Positions 56,651 to 64,000 of a DNA stretch of 64,000 nucleotides are shown piece by piece. The stretch spans positions 50,215,609-50,279,608 of the forward strand of contig NW_024609837.1 of the NCBI RefSeq assembly GCF_016920785.2, written 5' to 3'. The position numbers and the translations under genes are program-made. The stretch's first letter is position 1. Each line of letters opens with the position of its first letter. The stretch comes from Ixodes scapularis (lineage: Eukaryota > Arthropoda > Arachnida > Ixodida > Ixodidae). Under the pieces are notes generated by a model, which did not search any database, was not told where the DNA came from, and was given only the letters and a program-made list of their open reading frames with translations.

Positions 56651-59600
56651 CAGCTGGGTGATTCCACGTCAATTCATGCAATGATGGTCCGGGTCATATT
56701 TTAGATATTTTTTTTTAAAATATATATGAAAGCCATGTTTTTGGGAGGAACATTCAGCTAGATATGAACGCCGTAACAATTTTTTTCGCTGAGATATAAA
56801 ATAGAGAAGCTTAAGGCGTGGAAATTGAGAACATTTCACAATGCTACTTTGCACAGTCGTCATTTCCTTATCAAACCTTTGACGGCACCATAAATTTTTT
56901 AATAGGTTTTACAAAGGTTATACAACACATACATAAAAAATTAAAAATTTCCATAAAATATTTCAATGCAAACAAAAATATCAAACATGGCACAAAAACG
57001 CGTTTTAGAGACATATTCACAATTTTTTTTCAAATAAACCATCTTTCATAATACTTCACAAAACATATCAAAATGCGCGTATTTAACTATTCTTTACGAA
57101 TATATAAATATAATATGCCCACCCTTAAACATATTTTTGTTATCAACGCGGGAATTCGGCTGATTTCTCAAAATGTGGCAAGATTGGGCGTCGATATTTA
57201 AAAAAACTCCATCTTTTATTTTCTTTAAACTCCCCTTGGCACTTTGCAGTGACTTGAACTAACCTGTGATGGCAAAAGATTGAGTAACATATGACCTCCA
57301 AGCGGGAAAAGCTACGACAAACCTTCACTCGGAGCGAGCCGACGTCTTCGTCATAGCGGCTTTGCCGCACAGCACCAAACGTTTTGAGCGTTAGTTATGG
57401 CATGTATTTTATATTATTAAAATTCTTTTTTTCATAAGGGCTGAGTATTAGTGACGCGCATATGGACTTTGAGCTGGAATACCATTAATTAGCTTACAAT
57501 TCACAGGAACAAAACGGCCCCACTGTGCGAATTCGCTAACTATGCATAGATAAGCTTAAAACTCTCAGTTATGCGAGTAGCCATGTATACATCCGGCCTC
57601 TCGGCATATGATGACTTCCTCAGATGAGAAGCCTGGATTCCTCTCACAGGTTTTATGGTGGTCCACTCTGCCTGCTTTACCGCACGAAACTCTAGAACCC
57701 GTTCCACAGACAGGTGGAACATGCAGACATTTGTTACTTTTTTACGTAGCACTTCCACAAAGTCTTTAGCGGTGGCAATCGTTGAGTTGAGCGAAGATCT
57801 CAACTTGGTGAGCGTTGGTTCTTCCACCTACTTCATCACAAGCGCTTTCTCCGTGTCCAGTGGCTGAAAAGATCCATCTTGCCGAAGAGTGCGGCTTCCG
57901 AGACAATTCGTGGAATTGGAAGCGATTCTTGAAATGCGCCGCCGCTCCGTCTGATACAAAAATTATTTCAAAAAAGACTGGGAAATGAACATTAACATAC
58001 TCTTTTATGGCCTATGTGGCTAGAAGAGCGTGAGCTGTGTCATGTTTCATGTACCATCGGTGACAACGGCAAAGCTTTGCGTGCCTTGCGTGGACGTAAC
58101 CACACTTGTGGAGAGAGATACTTGAGTATTTTTTCAATGAAAACTCTGCACTTCGGTTGGAAACAGTACTGTCCATTTTTCCGCAAAATCGAAGTGGAAC
58201 ATCACTGCCTTGGGTGGTAAGGCCGTTCTTGTGTCATGTATCAGGCTTCGTTCAAGGTCAAGGATGTAAGAATGCCTCATATACTTTTCGCTCTGCTATT
58301 GCCGCAGGAAGGCAGAAGTGTCCATAACCTTTTTGACGAGTTCGCCAGCGTCCCATAACGCGAAACAGATCTCTTGGTCTTCGTCGAGATGAAGCGACTG
58401 CAGCGAGATGCTCTGCGTTTTTGGGCACTTTTCGCAACGGCGCAGAAAGCAATCGTTCTGTGGAGCGCAGAAGAGGTAGATGCGCTTGAGGTCGTCTTCA
58501 GTAAATGTCTTCTTTCGGGCATTTGTTATTGCCGTTAAAAGCAACTGAAAATTGACGCAATATATGCATGCGCACACCTCGTGCTCGGGACTATTTTTTT
58601 TTTTACCCATTTTGGTCGTAGGGAACAAAATTTGGAGATGCCTAGTTCGGGTTGGGGATGGTCCTTCCTAAACAGCTGGTAAGCTTCCTTAATAGAGCGG
58701 GTCATAAACCTTTTTACGACTTTGAACATGTCGTTGATCATGGCTTTGACGACGTCCTTTTTTTCGGGGCTTTGAACAGAGCATGCGAGGTTGTTGCGTG
58801 TGTAGTACTCAATTGCAACCCCCCCGTCTTCGGCATTCGCCTTTTTCCCCATGTAGGGATCAGGGGTTGCCCAAACACCACCTTTGCGCTTCAGTTTTCA
58901 TGTTTGATCAATCATGTAGGCAGTCGCACCCGACACCAGACGCAATATTGTTTTCTTCAGGATGATTGGTGGCAGAAGCACGTACAATCGCTTGCGTTCC
59001 TGCTGGGAACTACATGCCTTCAGCACTTCGCAAAACGCGTCAAACCACTCTGCGCAGTGCTCACAACTGTCTTCGAGTTCGAGAGTTTCGTGCGGTGAAG
59101 CAAGCAAAGTGGACCACCGTAAAACCTGTCAAAGGAATCCAGGAAACACATCTGTGAAAGTCATCATATGCCGAGAGGCCAGATGTATACATGGCCATTC
59201 GCGCAACTGAGAGTTTTAAGCTTATGTATGATGCATAGGTAGCGAATTTGCAGAGTGGGGCCGTTTTATTCCTGTGAATTGTAAGCTAATTAATGGCATT
59301 CCAGCTTAAAGCTCCTTTTCACGTCACTAATACTCACCGCGTATAAAAAAAGAATTTTAATAATATAAAATACATGCCATAACTAACGCCCAAACGTTTG
59401 GTGCTGTGCGGCAAAGCCGCTATGACGAAGACGTCGGCTCGCTCCGAGTGAAGGTTTGTCGTAGCTTTTCCCGCTTGGAGGTCATATGTTACTCAATCTT
59501 TTGCCATCACAGGTTAGTTCAAGTCACTGCAAGGTGCCAAGGGGAGTTTAAAGAAAATAAAAGATGGAGTTTTTTAAATATCGACGCCCAATCTTGCCAC

Positions 59601-60124
59601 ATTTTGAGAAATCAGCCGAATTTCCGCGTTGATAACAAAAATATGTTTAAGGGTGGGCATATTATCTTTATATATTCGTAAAGAATATTTAAATACGCGC
59701 ATTTTGATATGTTTTGTGAAGTATTATGAAAGATGGTTTATTTGCAAAAAAATTGTGAATATGTCTCTAAAACGCGTTTTTGTGCCATGTTTGATATTTT
59801 TGTTTGCATTGAAATATTTTATGGATATTTTTAATTTTTTATTTATGTGTTGTATAACCTTTGTAAAAGCTATTAACGAAGTTATGGTGCCGTGAAAGAT
59901 TCGATAAGGAAATGACGACTGTGCAAAATAGCATTGTGAAATCTTCACAATTTCCACGCCTCAAGCTTCTCTATTTTATTTCTCAGCGAAAAAAATTGTT
60001 ACGGCGTTCATATCTAGCTGAATGTTCCTCCAAAGAACATGGCTTTCATATATATTTTTAACAAAAATATCTAAATTATGACCCGGACCATCATTGCATG
60101 AACTGACGTGGAATCACCCAGCTG
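56651..60124 (-). mobile_element. DNA transposon with about 1.06-kb terminal inverted repeats
   Basis: The ends are CAGCTGGGTGATTCCACGTC and its inverted copy at 60105-60124. The left arm from 56651 and the right arm read inward from 60124 stay alignable for about 1060 bp (to about 57715 and about 59065), including a shared 75-codon frame at 57143-57370 and 59406-59681. The centre of about 1.35 kb, with parts of the arms, carries a decayed transposase on the minus strand. No convincing target duplication: flanks are GTGTTAGC and TTTCTGAC. Confidence 0.85.
57540..58980 (-). pseudogene. Decayed DDE-type transposase
   Basis: Minus-strand fragments in order. From 58852: YYTRNNLACSVQSPEKKDVV, a helical part, then KFCSLRPKW. 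After a shift at 58628-58296: CACIYCVNFQLLLTAI and a cysteine cluster CAPQNDCFLRRCEKCP. Then, with stops, HFDFAEKWTVLFPTEVQSF near 58190, FVSDGAAAHFKNRFQF near 57940, SATGHGESACDEVGG near 57850, and in another frame STIATAKDFVEVLRKK ending about 57540. The FDF, VSDG and GHG.SACD blocks resemble the catalytic core of transposase-like proteins that are common but poorly classified in cnidarians and chelicerates. The Asp in SDG is a candidate catalytic residue. Many frameshifts: inactive. Confidence 0.65.
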
Positions 60125-60689
60125 TTTCTGACGAGAGCTTAGAACGCAAGTTTTGACCAGAGGGACCGCAATGTTGCAAATATCACGGTACAAAAAATGT
60201 ACGGTATATTAAAATACTTATTCTTAATAGAGCAATAAATAAAACCCCTATACACGCCGATTATGTTAATAGGCAGTTTGTGCATAGCGTACGACACCCC
60301 TAAACTTCAGTTGGACGTACAGCACACTGACGTTCAACCGGCGCTACCAAATTTCACGAGCGGCTTCGTAGCCGAGTTGTACAACTTATTAAAATAGCTT
60401 AAGTAAGTGTAAATGGCTGTAAAAAAAAGTACTCGGGGTTTTGCTGGGTTACTGGAAACCCTCGATTTTTTTTTTGTTTTTTTTTGTTCATTTTGATGCG
60501 TACTTCAGCTGTTTAATATCTTATATTGCGCCTTCATCAAGCCTCTCGTAAAAGTTGGGGCCGTCAGTTTGACGTCAGTGGGCTGCTCGGCGAACTGAAG
60601 TTTTGGAGTGTCGTATATGTGACAAGAAGTGTAAAAACTACAAATTTTTCTTCCTTTTTTTTTAGAGTGATGAGCACGGCAACGTTTCT

Positions 60690-61202
60690 TTATTCTTTAT
60701 TCTTTATTCAGGTAGCTCCTGCAGCGCCGTTGAGGCATTATTGCAGGGGGCGAACAACATAGAAAAAAACATTTCTGCATTTGCGGCACAAACAGTTTCA
60801 ACACTTAAATTGTTCCAATCCCTAATGGTCCTAACAAAGAAAGAATTTTTGCACAGTTCCGTCCTGGTGGAATATTCGCGTATTTTGTGGATATGATCTT
60901 TACGTTGGGAAATATAGTAAGGGAGTAGAAGGTAATGAAAACCGTTAATACCAGTGTGTTTATTATGCTATATAGAAATTTTAAGCGCAAATTTTTCCGC
61001 CTGAATGTCAGCAAATCCCAGCCTAATGTACTCTTCATGTCCGTGACGCTTGAAAAGCGGTCGTACAGCCCCAGGACGAAGCGTGCCGCACGATTTTGGA
61101 TCCTCTCTAAAGCGTCTATGTGATTTTGCTGAGCAGGATCCCACACAGTGCAAGCATAATCTGTAAGAGGTCGAACGTAGGTAAGGTATGCAAGTTCTTT
61201 TA
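60690..61202 (-). pseudogene. 3' part of the minus-strand LINE, split off by element E
   Basis: Minus-strand reading from 61202: KELAYLTYVRPLT, then CTVWDPAQQNHIDALERIQN and RAARFVLGLYDRFSSV, which continues the reverse transcriptase frame interrupted at 62398. A frameshift occurs near 60990. The element ends at a TTCTTTA tandem tail at about 60690-60711. Confidence 0.75.
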
Positions 61203-61243
61203 TTTTAGAGCGCAGCTCTTAGGGGCCCGTTTCCGGCTTGAGC

Positions 61244-61280
<37 letters not shown>

Positions 61281-62397
61281 GCGTCGCCGTCGGCGTAACC
61301 GCGCGGTGCATCATGGGAAATGTCCCATAATGCACCGCGCGAGCCCCCCACCGGGGTCACATGACCTCGTGGGGGGTCACGTGACCCCCCGAAGTCACGT
61401 GACTCCACTGAGGTCACGTGACCCCCTCCTCGAGGTCACGTGACCCCCGCCGATGTCGCGTGACCCCCCGATGACGTCATCGTCACTGATGACGTCACCG
61501 GCATCCACATCGTCATCGTCATCATCACTGATGACGTCACCGGCATCCACATCGTCATCGTCATCATCACTGATGACGTCACCGGCATCCACATCGTCAT
61601 CGTCATCATCACTGATGACGTCACCGGCATCCGCATCGTCATCGTCATCATCACTGATGACGTCACCGGAATCCACATCGTCATCGTCATCATCACTCAT
61701 GACGTCACCGGCATCCACATCGTCATCGTCATCATCACTGATGACGTCACCGGCATCCGCATCGTCATCGTCATCATCACTGATGACGTCGCCGGCATCC
61801 ACATCGTCATCGTCATCATCACGGATGACGTCACCGGCATCCACATCGTCATCGTCATCATCACGGATGACGTCACCGGCATCCACATCGTCATCGTCAT
61901 CACTGATGACGTCACCGGCATCCACATCGTCATCGTCATCATCACTGATGACGTCACCGGCATCCGCATCGCCATCATCACTGATGACGTTACCGACATC
62001 CGCATTGTCATCGTCATCATCACTGATGACGTCATCAGTGACGTCACTGATGTCGTCACCGGCATCCGCATCGTCATCGTCATCATCACTGATGACGTCA
62101 TCAGCGACGTCACTGATGACGTCACCGACATTCGCATCGTCATCGTCATCATCACTGGTGAAGTCATCAGTGACGTCACTAATGACGTCATCGGTACCCG
62201 CATCGTCATCGTCACTGATGACGTCATCAGTGACGTCAGTGATGACATCATCGGCATTGGGGGTCACGTGACCCCCAAGGTCACGTGACCCCCCCCCTGG
62301 TTAGTTTAACCCCCCCCCCCCAGTGCCCTTCCCTCCTCCTCCTCAAGAGCTGCGCTCTAATTCGGAGTTACAGGGAGTTGTAAGCGGCTTTCATTTT
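61203..62397 (-). mobile_element. GAGCGCAGCTC-ended element, copy E (CRE array), inside a LINE
   Basis: Left border TATTTTAGAGCGCAGCTCTT; right border AAGAGCTGCGCTCTAATTCG, then GTTACAGGGAGTTGTAAGC and GGCTTTCATTTTTT. The interior mirrors copy B in inverted orientation: (GTCGCC)n, CACGTG units, CRE array, poly-C. It interrupts the reverse transcriptase gene of the minus-strand LINE between STQK and KELAYLTYVRPL. Because the LINE reads on across the insertion, both borders of the element are defined to within a few A/T bases. Confidence 0.85.
61470..62260. repeat. Tandem array of TGACGTCA palindromes, 42-bp unit
   Basis: About twenty copies of GATGACGTCA(C/T)C with ATCGTCATCGTCATCATCAC between them. 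The unit length is a multiple of three, giving a 290-codon Asp-rich frame on the minus strand and Ser/Thr/Met-rich frames elsewhere; none has independent support. The array edge near 62160-62257 is nearly identical, in inverted orientation, to 15499-15600. Confidence 0.9.
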
Positions 62398-64000
62398 TTG
62401 TGTAGACCTTTTTAGATTACGCTGGATAAAACCGAGTGCCCGTCCCGCCCTCATGACGACATCGTCAATTTGCGCATTCCACTTGCAGTCTGCTAATAAG
62501 GTCACCCCCAGGTACTTTACTTTACCGTCACTTTTTAGTGGTTCATTATTTAAATAGTACTGAGTGTGAAGTTTATTTTTTTTGCGGGTGAAGGTGACAT
62601 GTACACATTTGCTGACGTTTAACTGCAATTTTGATAGACTGCACCAGAGTTCAATTTGATCCAAATCAGCCTGCAGTTGTGTGGAATCCTCATCGTTTTT
62701 TATACATCTATATACAACACAATCGTCAGCAAACAATCTTAGCTGAGAGGTCACGCCAACGTGAATATCATTTATAAATATTAAGAACAGCAAAGGTCCA
62801 AGTACGGACCCCTGTGGCACGCCAGAGGTAACTTCAACAAAATCTGATGTTTCACCATCTAGAACCGTACATTGCCGACGCGAACACAAATATGCCTGTA
62901 TCCAATTATGTACCGAAGTATCTAGATTCAAAAGTGCCAATTTTTGGATTAAGAGGGAATGCGATACTGTATCAAACGCTTTTCTAAAATCGAGAAACAC
63001 ACAATCAATTTGCTCACCCCTATCAACGGTAGTAACAAGATCATGATAAAATTCAGTGAGTTGTGTAGTACAAGAATAACCCTTTCTAAATCCATGTTGA
63101 TAATCAATAAAAAAGTTCTGAAACGTGAGATGTTGCATTATCTGGGAATATAAAATGTGCTCAAACAACTTGCGGCAAACCGACGTTAAGGAGATCGGCC
63201 TGTAATTCGTGACATCATTTTTGGGACCTTTTTTATGTATAGGAGTAACATTAGCTAATTTCCAGTCCCCTGGCAAAGCTCCATTAAGTAATGACTTGTT
63301 AAATACTATGAAAAGGTAAGGAGCTATTGCGTCTGCACAACTCTTTAGAACCCGAGGGGAAATTTTATCAGGGCCCATCGCTTTGGTTTCATCGATATGC
63401 TCCAAAAGATTAAATACACCTTCCATACTTATTTCTACGGGTGGCATCACATCGTAATTGCTTGAACACATTTCTAGTGTTGTATCTTCTGGAGGCAGAA
63501 AGACTGATTTAAAATAATTGTTAAAAACGCAAGCTTTCTGCCCTGCGTCAGTGAGTAGTTCGCCATGTACCATTATATCAGGTATTCCCATCTGATCATT
63601 ACCACAGAGCTTCATAAACTTCCAGAGCTGCTTATTGTTAGTTTTCATCGTGTCTTCAAGACGTTGAAGATAATCCTGTTTAGATTTTTTTGCGGTCTCT
63701 TTGTACGTCGTAGTCAATTCCTTTAATATCTGGAGGTTTGAGGCCGAACTTTTCTTTTTATATCTTGCGTACGCACGCTTGCGTTTTTTAATAATTCTTA
63801 ATAGACCACCACTGATCCATGGTTTTTCTCTTTTCTTTAGCTTACGTACCTCAATACTCGGAATGTATTTCTCTGTGAGGCTAATAACTCTCTGTTTAAA
63901 AAGCATCCACACGTCCTCAACACTCATTTCTTCGGCAATACATTCGAAAGAAAGGAAGCTCTCGCGAAGTTCAGAACTGATACCCTCATAATCACCCCTT
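62398..64000 (-). CDS. LINE ORF2: reverse transcriptase, 5' end outside window
   Basis: Open on the minus strand from the window edge; an ATG at 63927 is internal, since the frame continues upstream to 64000. The first part is the linker after the endonuclease (VWMLFKQRVISLTEKYIPSI, KPWISGGLLRIIKKRKRAYA). RT blocks follow: ANVTPIHKKGPKNDVTNYRP, YQHGFRKGYSCTTQLTEF, DCVFLDFRKAFDTVSHSLL, SGVPQGSVLGPLLFLIFIND, RLFADDCVVYR with the catalytic Asp pair, LQLNVSKC and KVKYLGVTLLADCKWN. No frameshift is seen over more than 500 codons, so this copy is young. It is truncated at 62398 by element E. It is a CR1/Jockey-like non-LTR retrotransposon; clade tentative. Confidence 0.85.

Noticed and set aside
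61203..62397. Helitron identity for the GAGCGCAGCTC family
   Set aside because: A terminal hairpin and CTAA are present, but the flanking base is A rather than T and no TC start is consistent across copies; left unclassified.

Overview
The window looks like repeat-dense animal nuclear DNA, most likely from a hard tick (Ixodida). The evidence is one intron-containing secreted lipase gene with spliceosomal introns, non-LTR retrotransposons with polyA-like or short tandem tails, tRNA-headed SINEs, hAT-type elements and many fold-back elements. Species cannot be fixed from sequence alone. There are no operons, bacterial genes or CRISPR arrays. Most long open frames are by-products of tandem repeats whose unit length is a multiple of three, or of palindromes.

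Layout. 0-3 kb: mostly unrecognised DNA with a (TA)n tract and a perfect 120-bp hairpin. 3.1-7.5 kb: a near full-length but decayed LINE (PHD-like zinc-finger/coiled-coil ORF1, endonuclease, reverse transcriptase). 7.5-11.4 kb: a second, broken LINE, with a 373-bp fold-back and a GAGCGCAGCTC-ended element in or next to its 3' part. 11.5-34.6 kb: the only convincing host gene, a five-coding-exon pancreatic-lipase-family gene on the + strand, with introns of 60 bp, 6.5 kb, 12.4 kb and 3.0 kb packed with mobile DNA. 35-41 kb: a further GAGCGCAGCTC copy, a Penelope-like GIY-YIG remnant, a LINE C-terminal fragment, and fold-backs beside a long (TA)n tract. 38.5-41.2 kb: a large fold-back with a hAT-like insertion in one arm. 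42.4-45.7 kb: a hAT-type element with another hAT-type element nested inside it, both with near-perfect 8-bp target duplications. 45.7-54 kb: sparse DNA with small hairpins, a CpG-rich stretch and a remnant of a second lipase exon at 53.8 kb. 54.1-55.8 kb: a hAT-type non-autonomous element filled with a 9-bp minisatellite. 56.65-60.12 kb: a DNA transposon with about 1.06-kb terminal inverted repeats and a decayed transposase. 60.7-64 kb: a LINE on the minus strand with a well preserved reverse transcriptase, split by a GAGCGCAGCTC element that carries about twenty TGACGTCA (CRE-type) palindromes.

The most unusual theme is a dispersed element family, five copies here, with conserved ends that flank very different tandem arrays: CRE-palindrome arrays in two copies, a hairpin minisatellite in one, almost nothing in another. 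With the minisatellite-filled hAT element and the many near-perfect hairpins, this suggests mobile elements acting as seeds for satellite DNA and for dense palindromic transcription-factor sites. The lipase gene has Ser, Asp and His of the catalytic triad in place and an almost absent lid, and a second lipase exon fragment 19 kb downstream hints at a lipase cluster.
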